A stretch of DNA of 45,541 nt from Candidatus Magasanikbacteria bacterium GW2011_GWA2_56_11 (lineage in GTDB: Bacteria; Patescibacteriota; Patescibacteriia; Magasanikbacterales; UBA922), in contig LCRX01000010.1 in assembly GCA_001004885.1 (NCBI GenBank), forward strand, positions 1 to 45,541, read 5' to 3'. Shown here piece by piece: positions 1-9,605 of the stretch (positions are counted from its first letter, which is position 1; the number at the start of each line of letters is the position of its first letter). The translations under genes were made by a program, and so were the position numbers. The notes under the pieces were generated by a model. That model had not been told where the DNA came from, did no database searches, and worked only from the letters and a program-made list of their open reading frames with translations.

Positions 1-2895
1 TAAGAAGTCGGTCAACTGGGCATTGCGCCAGATTGGCAAGAAGAACGCCAACCTGAACAGGCTGGCTATCAAGGCTGCGGAAGAAATCCAGCAAATGGAT
101 TCTAAGGCGGCGCGCTGGATAGCCGCGGACAAATCATCCATTGTCGTCGACATCGCCACCGAAGACCGGGCCGGTTCGGCGCTAAACTCCGGCGCGGTCT
201 CAACCGCAGCCTTGGTGTCGGCAAACTCGGTAATCTTTTCTGCCTGATCATTTGGCGACTCTTCGGTTTTATCCCCTGAATTCTTCGACGAGGTCGAAAG
301 CGGCTGGCTCAGCTTGCAGCCGTCGCGATAGAGCGCCACTGCCTTCAAACAGAGCTTCCAAGACTCGTGGTAGGCTTCTTTGACGTCCTCCACCGTGGCC
401 TCGTTGGGCATGTTGATAGTCTTCGAAATCGCCCCGGACAAAAAAGGCTGGGCCGCGCCCATCATTCTCAGGTGCCCTTTCCAATGGATAAACCGTTGAC
501 CTTTTCTGCCGCACCGGTTGGCGCAGTCGAATATGGGGTAGTGTTCCGGTCTAAGATGCGGCGCCCCCTCGATCGTCATGGTGCCGCAAACGTACTCGTT
601 GGCGGCGTCGATCTCGGCCGGGGTAAAGCCAAGCGCGGCGAGCAAATTAAAGTTGGGATCGTTGTACTCTTCCGGAGAGAAACCCACCCGCTTCAGGCAG
701 TCCTCGCCGAGCGTCCACATGTTGAAAGCAAATTTGGCCTCAAAGGCGCTGACGAGCGCCTTGTTGACGTTCACGACATCCTCGTCGGTAAAACCTCTGG
801 CCTTCAGCGCCGCGGCGTTAATAAAGGGCGCGTTTGTGATGTTCGCCGTACCTTTCATGTAGTCTATAATCTCTTTGCTCTCGCTTGGGGTATACCCCAA
901 ATTCTTGAGGGCCACCGGTACGGCCTCGTTGACGATTTTGAAGTAGCCGCCGCCGGCCAATTTTTTGAATTTCACCAGAGCGAAATCCGGCTCGACGCCG
1001 GTCGTGGCGCAGTCCATTAGAAGCCCGATCGTGCCGGTGGGGGCCAAGAGCGTCGTCTGCGCGTTGCGGTAGCCGTAATTTTCTCCCATCTCCAGGGCTT
1101 CGTTCCAGGCCTCGCGCGCGGCGGCCAGAAGATATGCCGGCGCATACTCCGGATTGATGCCGACGGGCTTGACGGTCAATTTTTCGTAATCGGCCTCCGG
1201 CGCGTTAAAGGCGGCCCGACGGTGGTTGCGCATTACCCGGAGCATGTCCTTTTTGTTGAGCTCGTACTTCGGAAATGTCCCCAAAAACTTGGCCAGCTCG
1301 GCGCTGGTACGGTAGCTCTCGGCCGTCATGAGGGCGCTGACAGCTCCGGTATAGGCGTAGGCTTCTTCCGATTCGTACGGGATGCCGCTCATCATCAGTA
1401 CCGACCCGATATTGGCATAACCCAGCCCGAGCGTGCGAAAATCATAGCTGCCCTGGGCGATCTCTTTGCTCGGGTACTGCGCCATAAGGACGCTAATCTC
1501 CAAAACCACGGTCCACAGGCGGGTGGCGTGGCGGAAACCATCGGTATCGAAAGCCAGCGTTTCGGGATCGAAAAAGCGGGCCAGATTCAAAGAGGCCAGG
1601 TTGCAGGCGGTGTTATCTATAAACATGTACTCGCTGCACGGATTGGACCCGTTGATGCGCCCGGACTGCGGACAAGTGTGCCACTCGTTGACGTTGTCGT
1701 CGTACTGCACGCCCGGATCGGCGCAGGCCCAGGCCGCGTAGGCGATCTGATCCCACAACTCGCGCGCTTTCAGCGTCCGACAGACCGTGCCGTCGGTGCG
1801 CCACGTCAAATTCCACGAACCGTCCCGCTCCACCGCTTCCATGTATTTATTAGGCACGCGCACCGAGTTGTTCGAATTCTGTCCGGAAACTGTCTGGTAG
1901 GCCTCGCCCTCATAGTCCGAAGGATACCCGGCGGCGATAAGAGCCGCCACCTTTTTCTCTTCTCCCACTTTCCAGTTCACGAAATCCTCAATATCCGGAT
2001 GGTCCAAATTCAGAATTACCATTTTTGCCGCGCGGCGGGTGGTGCCGCCGGACTTGATCGCGGCCGCGGCCCGATCGCCGATCTTGAGCCAGCTCATAAG
2101 CCCGCTCGACTTGCCGCCGCCCGAAAGCGGTTCGCCCCGGCCGCGCAAACCGGAAAAATTTGTTCCCGTACCCGAACCGTACTTAAATAACCGGGCCTCG
2201 CGCACCCACAAGTCCATAATCCCGCCCTCGTTTACCAGATCGTCTTTCACCGCCTGGATAAAACAGGCGTGCGGCTGGGGATGCGAGTAAGCGTCTTTGG
2301 ACTTGGTCATGACGCCGGTGTCGGGGTCAACGTAATAATGGCCCTGGGCGACGCTATTGATGCCGTAGGCCCAGTGCAGCCCGGTATTAAACCACTGCGG
2401 CGAGTTCGGAGCGGCCATCTGGCGCAGGAGCATTACGACGAGCTCGTCGTAAAAAATCTGCGCGTCCTCGGACGAGGCAAAATAGCCGTATCGCTCGCCC
2501 CAGTACCGCCAAGTGCCGGCGAGCCGATGAACGGTCTGCTTCACGCTCGTTTCGGGTCCAAGCATGGGAGACCCGTCCGAATTGCGTTTCGGCGTACCGT
2601 CCTCGTGGTACTGCGGCACGCCGGCCTTGCGGAAATACTTCTGGGCGATAATATCCGTCGCCACTTGCGACCACTGTTTGGGGATCTCGATATTTTTCAT
2701 CTCAAAAACCACCGTACCGTCCGGTTCGCGGATCACTGAGCTGCGCGACTCGTACTCTACCAGGTCAAAGGGGCTGATGCCGGGAGAGGTAAAACGGCGT
2801 TGAAAGCGCAGACCCTGTTCGCTGTAAGTAAACGCCGTGTTCTCTTGCTCTCCCAGTTTCAATCCGGCGATAAATTTGGAATCGGTTGGACCCAT
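1..2895 (-). CDS. nrdJ: Adenosylcobalamin-dependent (class II) ribonucleotide reductase, C-terminus lost
   Basis: The enzyme reduces ribonucleotides to deoxyribonucleotides using a B12-generated thiyl radical, in the cytosol. From the ATG at 2895 the frame is open to the window edge. Visible family blocks: [62 protein letters not shown] with the active-site N-x-C-x-E (Cys about residue 420), [32 protein letters not shown] and [13 protein letters not shown]. After the last block comes the usual low-complexity linker. The C-terminal domain expected next is absent: from about base 131 leftward the DNA is an alkD-like gene in antisense. The same frame is open upstream of 2895 to a TAG, but the family alignment and an ATG favour 2895; no good Shine-Dalgarno precedes it. 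Control by NrdR is implied by two upstream boxes. Confidence 0.9.
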   Translation of the reverse strand, partial: MGPTDSKFIAGLKLGEQENTAFTYSEQGLRFQRRFTSPGISPFDLVEYESRSSVIREPDGTVVFEMKNIEIPKQWSQVATDIIAQKYFRKAGVPQYHEDGTPKRNSDGSPMLGPETSVKQTVHRLAGTWRYWGERYGYFASSEDAQIFYDELVVMLLRQMAAPNSPQWFNTGLHWAYGINSVAQGHYYVDPDTGVMTKSKDAYSHPQPHACFIQAVKDDLVNEGGIMDLWVREARLFKYGSGTGTNFSGLRGRGEPLSGGGKSSGLMSWLKIGDRAAAAIKSGGTTRRAAKMVILNLDHPDIEDFVNWKVGEEKKVAALIAAGYPSDYEGEAYQTVSGQNSNNSVRVPNKYMEAVERDGSWNLTWRTDGTVCRTLKARELWDQIAYAAWACADPGVQYDDNVNEWHTCPQSGRINGSNPCSEYMFIDNTACNLASLNLARFFDPETLAFDTDGFRHATRLWTVVLEISVLMAQYPSKEIAQGSYDFRTLGLGYANIGSVLMMSGIPYESEEAYAYTGAVSALMTAESYRTSAELAKFLGTFPKYELNKKDMLRVMRNHRRAAFNAPEADYEKLTVKPVGINPEYAPAYLLAAAREAWNEALEMGENYGYRNAQTTLLAPTGTIGLLMDCATTGVEPDFALVKFKKLAGGGYFKIVNEAVPVALKNLGYTPSESKEIIDYMKGTANITNAPFINAAALKARGFTDEDVVNVNKALVSAFEAKFAFNMWTLGEDCLKRVGFSPEEYNDPNFNLLAALGFTPAEIDAANEYVCGTMTIEGAPHLRPEHYPIFDCANRCGRKGQRFIHWKGHLRMMGAAQPFLSGAISKTINMPNEATVEDVKEAYHESWKLCLKAVALYRDGCKLSQPLSTSSKNSGDKTEESPNDQAEKITEFADTKAAVETAPEFSAEPARSSVAMSTTMDDLSAAIQRAALESICWISSAALIASLFRLAFFLPIWRNAQLTDFL
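2..247 (+). pseudogene. C-terminal fragment of an AlkD-like DNA alkylation repair protein
   Basis: The frame open from the left edge reads [15 protein letters not shown], then [13 protein letters not shown] and ARWIAAD. This is the characteristic C-terminal part of the HEAT-like DNA alkylation repair family (AlkD/COG4912), which excises alkylated bases. Family members normally continue with a short ALREL-like helix after the ARWIA(S/A)D motif. Here, from about base 131, the frame runs into sequence that is the antisense of nrdJ and stops at 247. The last 80 or so codons of the open frame are therefore read-through and not alkD. The gene is cut off on the left by the window and on the right by the junction. 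Family assignment is from memory of the motif. Confidence 0.6.
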
Positions 2896-2980
2896 ATGGC
2901 ACCCATTACGGGGAACTCCCCAGTTTAAAAAACACCACGCCTCGAATGTATCGGTCCTGTGGTGACTAGGAAGCAGCGGA

Positions 2981-3026
2981 AACTATATGTTGTGGTATAT
3001 AGCGGTTTATACCACTATATATAGAG
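2981..3026 (-). promoter_or_regulatory. Two NrdR boxes upstream of nrdJ
   Basis: Positions 3013-3026 read CACTATATATAGAG and 2981-2994 read AACTATATGTTGTG, against the NrdR consensus CACWAWATWTWGTG (13/14 and 12/14 by eye). Their centres are 32 bp apart, three helical turns, which is the usual arrangement for cooperative NrdR binding. They sit 86-131 bp before the nrdJ start, and the promoter-distal box overlaps a possible -10 (TATATA). The rest of 2896-3264 shows no gene; it contains a TTATCCACA 9-mer at 3148-3156 and a plus-strand TATAAT at 3131. Confidence 0.75.
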
Positions 3027-3226
3027 TCCCTCACTGACAGGCATAACATAGTATAACACAGTAGCCGCGACGCGCCAACGCCGACACCTCAACCGTTTTT
3101 TGTCTTTGTAGAGCACCGTTCAGTGTGTCGTATAATGTCGCCGCGAGTTATCCACACTGCCGCTCCAAAAAAGACGGCGAAAAACACCATCCCGACCTGG
3201 GACAAGACTTCGCGGCCGGGCCAGAC

Positions 3227-3255
3227 TTGTATTTCACCCTGGAGGGCCGTATACT
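3227..3255 (+). promoter_or_regulatory. ruvB promoter
   Basis: TTGTAT, a 17-bp spacer and TATACT end 9 bp before the ruvB ATG at 3265. Transcription would begin about 3 nt upstream of the start codon, so the ruvB mRNA is probably leaderless or nearly so. Confidence 0.6.
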
Positions 3256-3264
3256 TTTCCTGTT

Positions 3265-4311
3265 ATGACCAATATCGCTTTCGAACCGAATGACGAAGCG
3301 GACGATCGCCTGGTGGAACCCGACATCCAAGCCGAGGAGGCGCAATTTGAAACCACGCTCCGGCCGGAGAGGCTCGCCGATTTTGTCGGCCAAGAGCCGA
3401 TCAAGCGTCCGCTCTCCATCTCTATTGAGGCGGCGCTGAAACGCAAAGAGCCGCTCGAACACGTGCTCCTCTACGGCAATCCGGGCCTGGGCAAAACCAC
3501 GCTCGCCCACATCATCGCCCGGGAAATGGGCGGCACTATTAGAGTAACGGCCGGCCCGGCCCTGGAGCGCGTTGGCGACCTGGCCGCTATTTTGACCAAC
3601 CTCAAAGCCGGCGACATCCTTTTTATCGACGAAATCCACCGGCTCAACAAAACCATCGAAGAGGTACTCTATAGCGCCATGGAGGACTTTGCCCTCGACA
3701 TTATTCTGGGCAAAGGCCCGGCCGCGCGTACTCTGCGGATGCCCTTGGAGCGCTTCACCCTCATCGGCGCCACCACCAAGCTGAATCTGCTCTCCGCCCC
3801 GCTGCGCGACCGCTTCGGCCACGTCTACCATCTGTCATTCTACGAGATAGACGACATCGAACGCATAGTCCGGCGCAACGCGGCGCTGCTCGAAATCGCG
3901 GTCGACACCGAATCGGCCGCCCTCATTGCCGCCCGCTCGCGCCGTACGCCGCGGGTGGCCAACCGACTCCTAAAGCGCGTGCGCGACTATGCTCAGGTCA
4001 AGCATAATGGTATACTAAATGCCGAAATCACCCGACAGGCCCTCGATATGCTGCGCGTGGACCACCAGGGGCTCGACGAAGTCGACCGCAAGATACTGCT
4101 CGCGATAATCGACAAATTCCAGGGCGGCCCGGTTGGCCTTTCTACGCTTGCCGCGGCCGTCGCGGAAGAAATCGAAACCATCGAACAAATCTACGAACCG
4201 TATCTTCTGCAACTTGGGCTGATAGAGCGCACCCCGCGCGGCCGCAAGGCAACACGAGCCGCGTATGAACATCTAGGCCGCGCGACCGGAGGACAGGCAG
4301 AGCTTATGTAG
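3265..4311 (+). CDS. ruvB: Holliday junction branch migration ATPase RuvB
   Basis: RuvB is the hexameric AAA+ motor that, with RuvA, drives Holliday junction branch migration in recombinational repair. The 348-residue length is normal for the family. Visible: [15 protein letters not shown] near the N-terminus, Walker [10 protein letters not shown], Walker [11 protein letters not shown], sensor I IGATTK, the arginine-finger region APLRDRFG, and the C-terminal winged-helix part with [21 protein letters not shown]. The ATG at 3265 is chosen because the promoter -10 lies just upstream and the N-terminus matches family length. No ruvA or ruvC lies beside it in this window. The next operon starts 55 bp downstream. 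Confidence 0.97.
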   Translation: MTNIAFEPNDEADDRLVEPDIQAEEAQFETTLRPERLADFVGQEPIKRPLSISIEAALKRKEPLEHVLLYGNPGLGKTTLAHIIAREMGGTIRVTAGPALERVGDLAAILTNLKAGDILFIDEIHRLNKTIEEVLYSAMEDFALDIILGKGPAARTLRMPLERFTLIGATTKLNLLSAPLRDRFGHVYHLSFYEIDDIERIVRRNAALLEIAVDTESAALIAARSRRTPRVANRLLKRVRDYAQVKHNGILNAEITRQALDMLRVDHQGLDEVDRKILLAIIDKFQGGPVGLSTLAAAVAEEIETIEQIYEPYLLQLGLIERTPRGRKATRAAYEHLGRATGGQAELM

Positions 4312-4366
4312 GCGGATACGGGAGGAATAAAAACCGCCGAGCGTTTCACTTACCACAAGGGCCAAT

Positions 4367-4630
4367 ATGCTCATCGCCATACCGCTCTACGTCACATTAT
4401 TCATTTATCTCGTCCTGCTCGCCGTCTTCGTGGCTTTCGCTGTCGTCAATTTCTACCATATTATCACTAGCGGCACCTTTACCCTGGCCAGCTTTAGCGT
4501 TACGTTTATTACCTTCGCGCTCACAGTGCTAACACTTTATTATACCTTCTACCTGGCCAAAGATGTTGACTGGCAGGTCAGCCTGATTCTGTTTAACTCC
4601 GACTGGCTGAGCGAATTTATTCCCAGCTAG
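4367..4630 (+). CDS. Small two-helix membrane protein, unknown function
   Basis: I do not recognise this 87-residue protein. It has a hydrophobic segment at about residues 3-33 and another at about 40-66, followed by a short polar tail, so it is predicted to be a small integral membrane protein. It lies 55 bp after ruvB, and its stop is separated by one base from the next start, so it is almost certainly co-transcribed and perhaps translationally coupled with the PH-domain protein that follows. A gene of this size directly ahead of a YdbS-like membrane protein may be its partner, which is inference only. Confidence 0.7.
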   Translation: MLIAIPLYVTLFIYLVLLAVFVAFAVVNFYHIITSGTFTLASFSVTFITFALTVLTLYYTFYLAKDVDWQVSLILFNSDWLSEFIPS

Positions 4631-4631
4631 T

Positions 4632-5186
4632 ATGCACCTCTCCCATGTTATCCGGCAAAAATCCTACGAACGCGTCGAATATGCTCTCCGGCGGCATTGG
4701 CTAACCTTCGTGCCGGCCGTCTTTCTGTTTATCCTCCTTCTCGGTGTCCCTCTGGCGCTTTACGCCTTGATTAATTCTCTCTTCCCCGCCATTTTAAACA
4801 GCGCGGTCATCTTTCCTATCGCCGTGCTTCTGGGCAGCGTCTATTATCTGTTTACCTACCTTTTCTTTTACGTGCAATTCATCGACTACTACCTCGATCT
4901 TTGGGTTATAACCAACGACCGGGTAGTGGATATCGAGCAGCACGGCCTGTTCGACCGTGTTACTACCGAACTTGATCTCTTCCGCATCCAGGATGTAACC
5001 AGCAATGTCAAAGGCGTCTTGCCCACCGTCTTCCACTATGGTGATGTCACTGTTACCACCGCCTCCTCCAACTCCAGCATCGTCTTCCGCCAGATTCCGC
5101 GTCCGGACCACGTTCGGCAAGAGCTCATCCGGCTGGCGGATGAAGACCGCAAGTATCATCTGGGGGATATAAAATCTGAAAACTAG
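4632..5186 (+). CDS. Membrane protein with bacterial PH (bPH2/YdbS-like) domain
   Basis: The 184-residue protein has two long transmembrane segments (about residues 26-50 and 57-83) followed by a cytoplasmic domain beginning YLDLWVITNDRVVDIEQHG and continuing ELDLFRIQDVTSNVKG and YGDVTVTTASS. This two-helix plus bPH2 layout is that of YdbS/YdbT-type proteins, whose role is poorly defined (membrane-associated, sometimes linked to stress). It is the middle gene of a tight three-gene operon: one base separates it from the upstream gene and three bases from the downstream gene. Confidence 0.8.
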   Translation: MHLSHVIRQKSYERVEYALRRHWLTFVPAVFLFILLLGVPLALYALINSLFPAILNSAVIFPIAVLLGSVYYLFTYLFFYVQFIDYYLDLWVITNDRVVDIEQHGLFDRVTTELDLFRIQDVTSNVKGVLPTVFHYGDVTVTTASSNSSIVFRQIPRPDHVRQELIRLADEDRKYHLGDIKSEN

Positions 5187-5189
5187 CTT

Positions 5190-5492
5190 ATGGCATGGTG
5201 GGGTGGTTTTTCCGCGGCCGCCAAGGCTGGACTGGCGTACTTACTAGTCATCAACCTGATGACCTTTTTTTATTTTATCTACGACAAGTCCCAATCGGTC
5301 CGCGGCGGCCGACGGGTGAGCGAACGCACACTCTGGCTGCTCGCCCTATTCGGCGGCTCACTCGGAGCGCTGCTCTCCATGCATCTCACCCGTCATAAAA
5401 CCAAAAAACTTTCTTTTCAAGCTGGCCTGGCCCTTATCATCGCTCTGCAGATTATTATTCTGCTTGTTATCGCCGGGTACGCGATAAAATAG
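5190..5492 (+). CDS. DUF1294 family membrane protein
   Basis: The 100-residue protein has an N-terminal hydrophobic helix, the polar stretch YDKSQSVRGGRRVSE, a second helix WLLALFGGSLGALLSMHLTR, then HKTKKLSF and a C-terminal helix. The YDK...R.RV.E..L..L...GG..GA....HKT.K..F pattern is typical of DUF1294, a family of small inner-membrane proteins of unknown function. It is the last gene of the operon starting at 4367. In the 217 bp after it I see one hairpin (GTGGC...GCCAC near 5571) and the promoter of the next gene, but no clear terminator. Confidence 0.8.
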   Translation: MAWWGGFSAAAKAGLAYLLVINLMTFFYFIYDKSQSVRGGRRVSERTLWLLALFGGSLGALLSMHLTRHKTKKLSFQAGLALIIALQIIILLVIAGYAIK

Positions 5493-5655
5493 CCGGCTAA
5501 AATTCTTTTTCCGCCGACCCCCTTTCCCTTACTCGGACAAAAAGGTAATCTTTCGGTAACACCCAGCGCTGTGGCGGCTCTAGCCACGTATGGGTACACT
5601 GCGGCCACACTTGAGAACAGGTTAGATTTGCTCCGGCGCCAGAAGGGCAAAACCG

Positions 5656-5683
5656 TTGCATAAACGCTCTCGCCTGTTATAAT
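5656..5683 (+). promoter_or_regulatory. Promoter of the decarboxylase/dehydrogenase operon
   Basis: TTGCAT, a 16-bp spacer and a perfect TATAAT, with the ATG of the next gene 26 bp downstream of the -10. Confidence 0.6.
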
Positions 5684-5709
5684 GGCTCTACCTAGACTTA
5701 TTTGCCCGT

Positions 5710-7241
5710 ATGAAAGCCTCAGACATTCTGGTCAAAGCGCTCGAAAATGAAGGCGTCGAATACATCTTCGGCCTGCCCGGCGAGGAAAACCTCGACCTCA
5801 TTGAATCCCTGCGCGCCTCGCGCATCAAACTCATAGTTACCCGCCACGAACAGGCGGCTGGCTTTATGGCCGCCACCTACGGCCGGCTGACCGGCAAAGC
5901 CGGCGTTTGTCTCTCGACCCTGGGTCCGGGCGCCACCAATCTGGTAACGGCCGCGGCGTATGCCCAGCTGGGCGGTATGCCGATGATCATGATTACCGGC
6001 CAAAAACCGATCCGCAAGAGCAAACAAGGGCATTTCCAAATCGTGAATGTAGTAGACATGATGCGGCCCCTGGCCAAGCTGTCCAAACAGATTGTCGGCG
6101 CCGGTTCTATCGCCTCCACTGTCCGCGAGGCCTTCCGGGTGGCCGAAGATGAACGGCCCGGCGCCGTACATCTGGAACTGCCGGAAGACGTGGCTGCCGA
6201 GCCGGCCGAGTCCGCGTCGCTCCTGCCGGTCTACAGAGTCCGGCGGCCGGCGGCCGAAGAAAAGGCCGTGCTCGCCGCCGTCGAGCTGATTAAAAAAGCC
6301 CGGCAGCCGCTCATCTTGGTTGGCGCCGGCGCCAACCGCAAGCTAATTTCCAAAATACTCCGCGAGTTGATAGACAAAACCGGCATTCCGTTTTTCACCA
6401 CCCAGATGGGCAAGGGCGTCATTGACGAGCGCCACCCGCTTTATCTGGGTACGGCCGCCCTCACGAGCGGCGACTATCTTCACTGCGCTGTCGACGCGGC
6501 TGACCTTATCATCAATGTCGGCCACGACGTGATTGAAAAACCGCCCTTTATCATGCGTCCCGAGGGCCAGGCAGTGATCCACATCAACTTTTCCAACGCC
6601 CATGTAGACGAAGTTTATTTCCCCCAATGGGAAGTCATCGGGGACATCGGCAACGCGCTCTGGCAAATAAAAGAACGGCTGGAGCCGGCGGCGCACTGGG
6701 ACTTCTCCTACTTCAAACGGGTAAAAACCGAACTCGACGCCCGGATCGCCAGTGGCGCACAGGACGAACGCTCCCCCCTTATCCCGCAGCGCATCGTCTC
6801 CGACATCCGCCGGATAATGCCTGCGGAGGGCATTCTCACGCTCGGGCCGCCAAACTGGTGTACCCGGACCGGCCGGTAATGGCCGTCGTCGGCGATGGCG
6901 GATTCATGATGAATTCCCAGGAGCTCGAAACCGCGGTCCGGCTCGGGCTCAATCTCGTCGTTGTCATCCTCAACGACAACGGCTTCGGCATGATACGCTG
7001 GAAGCAGAGCGCGGCCGGTTTCGACCGCTACGGCCTGGAGTTCGGCAACCCGGATTTCGTCAAGTACGCGCAGGCTTATGGCGCTAAGGGCTACCGGATA
7101 GAAAAAGCCGGCGATCTAGCCGAGCGCGCGGCAGAATGCTTGCGTGCGCCCGGCGTGCACATTATCGAAGTCCCGGTAGACTACTCCGAAAATGAGCGGG
7201 TATTCACCCGCGAACTCAAAGAAAAAAATTGTCCGGCCTAA
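5710..7241 (+). pseudogene. Thiamine-diphosphate decarboxylase (acetolactate-synthase-like), internal deletion and frameshift
   Basis: Residues 1-376 or so match the large-subunit acetolactate synthase/2-oxoglutarate decarboxylase family: ENEGVEYIFGLPGEENLD, the ThDP-activating Glu in TRHEQAAGFMA, LSTLGPGATNL and MITGQK. The frame then ends (..GILTL, GPPNWCTRTGR, stop at 6879). From about 6846 another frame resumes with AAKLVYPDRPVMAVVGDGGF and NDNGFGMIRWK, the C-terminal ThDP/Mg site, ending at 7241. The roughly 40 residues expected between (a DNG.YK..FAR..., then ALATMGAGLPSA block) are missing, so about 115-120 bp (not a multiple of three) is gone at 6840-6850. Either the gene is inactivated or the assembly dropped a segment. 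The partner dehydrogenase follows after 9 bp, suggesting one operon. Confidence 0.85.
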
Positions 7242-7250
7242 CCCGCCCCT

Positions 7251-8615
7251 ATGCCTATCCAATCCACCAATCCAGCCACCGGCGAAATTGTCTTTACCTA
7301 CCCAGAACTGGCCCCGGAGCAAATTCAAAGCAAACTGGCTATTGCCGAAGCGACCTTCCAATTCTGGAAAGAAGCCCCCTTTTCCGAGCGCGCGGCCAAA
7401 ATGAAAAACCTCGCCGGCGTCCTGCGCGGCCAAAGCCGCCGGTGGGCCGAAATCATGACTCGCGAGATGGGCAAGCCGATCACGGCGGCCATGGCAGAAG
7501 TGGAAAAATGCGCCTGGGTGTGCGAATACTATGCCGAAAACGCCGAGCGTATTTTAGCCGCAGAGACGATCGCCACGGACGCGAGTGAAAGTTTCGTCCG
7601 CTTCGAACCTTTGGGCAGTGTGCTCGCGGTTATGCCCTGGAACTTTCCCTTCTGGCAGGTCTACCGCTTCGCGGCCCCGGCGGTCATGGCCGGAAATGTT
7701 GCCCTGCTTAAGCATGCCTCCAATGTTCCCGGCTGCGCCGAGGCGATCCAGGAGACGTTTGCCGCGGCCGGATTCGCCGAAGGCATTTTCCAAAATTTGC
7801 TTATCGGCTCAAACCAGGTAGACGGGATTGTCCGCGACCCGCGAGTCAAGGCGGTAACGCTGACCGGGAGCGAATACGCCGGACGCAAAGTAGCCGAGGC
7901 GGCCGGAGATGAAATCAAACCGAGCGTTTTGGAACTCGGAGGAAGCGACGCCTTTATCGTCCTTGAAGACGCCGACCTCGAGGCCGCGGCCAAAATCGGA
8001 GCGATGGCGCGGCTGCAAAACTGCGGCCAAAGCTGTATCGCGGCCAAACGATTTATCGTGGTGGAAAAAATAGCCGACAATTTCATTGAACTGTTTAAAC
8101 AGAACTTCGAGGCTACGCTGGTCGGCGACCCTATGGACGAAGCGACCCAAATGGGCCCTTTGATCAGTGAAAAATCTCTCCAAGAGATCGAACGGCAAGT
8201 GAAAGAATCAATCAAAAAAGGCGCCCGCCTCGCCACCGGCGGACAGCGGCTGGAGCGCCCGGGCTCGTTCTTTGCCCCGACGATCCTTACCGACGTCAAA
8301 CCGGGCATGCCGGCCTATGAGGAAGAAATTTTCGGACCCGTGGCGGCTGTCATCACGGTCCGCGGCGCCGACGAGGCGGTCCGGGCCGCCAACGATTCGC
8401 GTTTCGGCCTGGGTTCATCGCTCTGGACCGGCAATCTTGAACGCGCCAAGGCCCTCGTCCCCCGCATCGAGGCCGGCTCGGTCTTTATCAACGGCCTGGT
8501 CAAATCCGATCCCCGGCTGCCGTTCGGCGGCCTTAAAAAATCCGGATACGGCCGCGAGCTGTCCTCCTACGGGATCAAAGAATTCGTGAACATAAAAACG
8601 GTGTGGATCAAATAA
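7251..8615 (+). CDS. NAD(P)-dependent aldehyde dehydrogenase, succinate-semialdehyde type
   Basis: This 454-residue protein oxidises an aldehyde, probably succinate semialdehyde, to the acid. Visible are PWNFPFWQVYRFAAPAVMAG with LKHASNVPGCA (cofactor-binding region), TLTGSEYAGRKVA, the general base Glu in LELGGSDAF, the nucleophilic Cys in NCGQSCIA, EEIFGPVAAV and PFGGLKKSGYGRELS. Length and the PWNFPFWQ...KHASNVPGCA block resemble the short YneI/Sad and GabD2 group. It starts 9 bp after the decarboxylase frame. In cyanobacteria a ThDP 2-oxoglutarate decarboxylase of the same type is paired with a succinate-semialdehyde dehydrogenase to bypass 2-oxoglutarate dehydrogenase; the pairing here suggests the same chemistry, but substrate is inferred. 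Confidence 0.9.
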   Translation: MPIQSTNPATGEIVFTYPELAPEQIQSKLAIAEATFQFWKEAPFSERAAKMKNLAGVLRGQSRRWAEIMTREMGKPITAAMAEVEKCAWVCEYYAENAERILAAETIATDASESFVRFEPLGSVLAVMPWNFPFWQVYRFAAPAVMAGNVALLKHASNVPGCAEAIQETFAAAGFAEGIFQNLLIGSNQVDGIVRDPRVKAVTLTGSEYAGRKVAEAAGDEIKPSVLELGGSDAFIVLEDADLEAAAKIGAMARLQNCGQSCIAAKRFIVVEKIADNFIELFKQNFEATLVGDPMDEATQMGPLISEKSLQEIERQVKESIKKGARLATGGQRLERPGSFFAPTILTDVKPGMPAYEEEIFGPVAAVITVRGADEAVRAANDSRFGLGSSLWTGNLERAKALVPRIEAGSVFINGLVKSDPRLPFGGLKKSGYGRELSSYGIKEFVNIKTVWIK

Positions 8616-8729
8616 AATTTATTTTCCCGTCGGCTATAATCGGAAATGGGATAAATAAAGGGATAATCAGGTTTCTCGGATAACAAACTTAATAAGACAA
8701 ATCTGTCCCAAATTGCCAGTCCGCTGATC

Positions 8730-9392
8730 ATGCTCCATGCCGGTGGCCGCGGTCACGGAAAAGAGAATTCCCTCGCGGCGATGCGGGAGGGCTTAACTTA
8801 CCGGCCGGATATTCTCGAACTCGATATTCGCCAAAGCCGCGACGGCGTACTTTTTTGTTATCACGGATTCAATCCTGTCTCTTTCGTCGCGGCGTATTTC
8901 CTGCGTTTCCTCCGCTTCTCTTTCATTCAAAAAATTATTCGCGTAAACGCACTCACCGAGCTCATAGCCGAAATCCCCCCAACGGTTATCACTTTTTTGG
9001 ATATTAAAGATCGTCATATACCCGCCAAGAGGATCGAAACGGCGTGCGCCCGCCATGCCGGGCCGGTCTGGCTGGCCGCCTACTCGGTACCCTACCTGCA
9101 TTCGCTCCGGCGCCAACTTGGTAAGCGGTTCACCTATGTGTTCAACTTTAGCTTCCTTCATCTCGAAAAAGGCATCGAAGCGGCGGCTAAAGCCGGAACG
9201 GACATTATAAAATTGCGGGCGGCGCAGTGCAGACCAGAGATTATCGAAAAACTTGGCCAACAGGGTCTGCGCTTCGCCATTCACCCAGCAGGATTAACCG
9301 CTAAACGGTATCTCCAGTTACTTAAAGAAGTCGGCTCAGCCTGGGTATGCGTAGACGATATGCGCAGTAAAAAAGTTTTACGCGGACTATAA
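8730..9392 (+). CDS. Glycerophosphodiester phosphodiesterase-like protein
   Basis: The N-terminus reads LHAGGRGHGKENSLAAM, then DILELDIRQSRDGVLFCYHG, which corresponds to the GDPD pattern H-R-G...EN...A...E.D...DG..V..HD. Further on, FLDIKDR and IIKLRAAQ fit later barrel strands. GDPDs cleave glycerophosphodiesters with a metal-assisted histidine pair; here the first motif is HAGG rather than HRG, so activity should not be assumed. The frame is open back to 8667 without another ATG, and the first strand of the barrel (SPLIM) would begin before 8730, so the true start may be a non-ATG codon upstream. A TATAAT lies at about 8636. The gene stands alone between the dehydrogenase and transketolase. 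Confidence 0.7.
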   Translation: MLHAGGRGHGKENSLAAMREGLTYRPDILELDIRQSRDGVLFCYHGFNPVSFVAAYFLRFLRFSFIQKIIRVNALTELIAEIPPTVITFLDIKDRHIPAKRIETACARHAGPVWLAAYSVPYLHSLRRQLGKRFTYVFNFSFLHLEKGIEAAAKAGTDIIKLRAAQCRPEIIEKLGQQGLRFAIHPAGLTAKRYLQLLKEVGSAWVCVDDMRSKKVLRGL

Positions 9393-9605
9393 TTATCCAC
9401 ACCAAAAGGGAGAGCCAAAGGATGAGGTAGAATATTGGATACGCCACGACTCTGCTCTCTAACGCCGCCTCAAAAGATCGCCGACTTTTCCTCCTCTGTC
9501 CGCCGCCACAAACAGACCACCAATCGAGCGGTCGATTTGCTTTAGCCAGCTAGTACGCCTCTGTCTTTCATGCTAAAATGAACTCGCCCATTATCCTTCT
9601 TTATT

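Noticed and set aside
367-2739. Long plus-strand frames of 150-320 codons across 367-2739
   Set aside because: They are antisense shadows of nrdJ, whose minus-strand frame carries all class II reductase motifs.
9393-9401. Isolated TTATCCACA as an origin signal
   Set aside because: Single DnaA-box-like 9-mers at 3148, 9393 and 24337 stand alone without AT-rich repeats, so only the cluster at 44.1-44.4 kb was kept.
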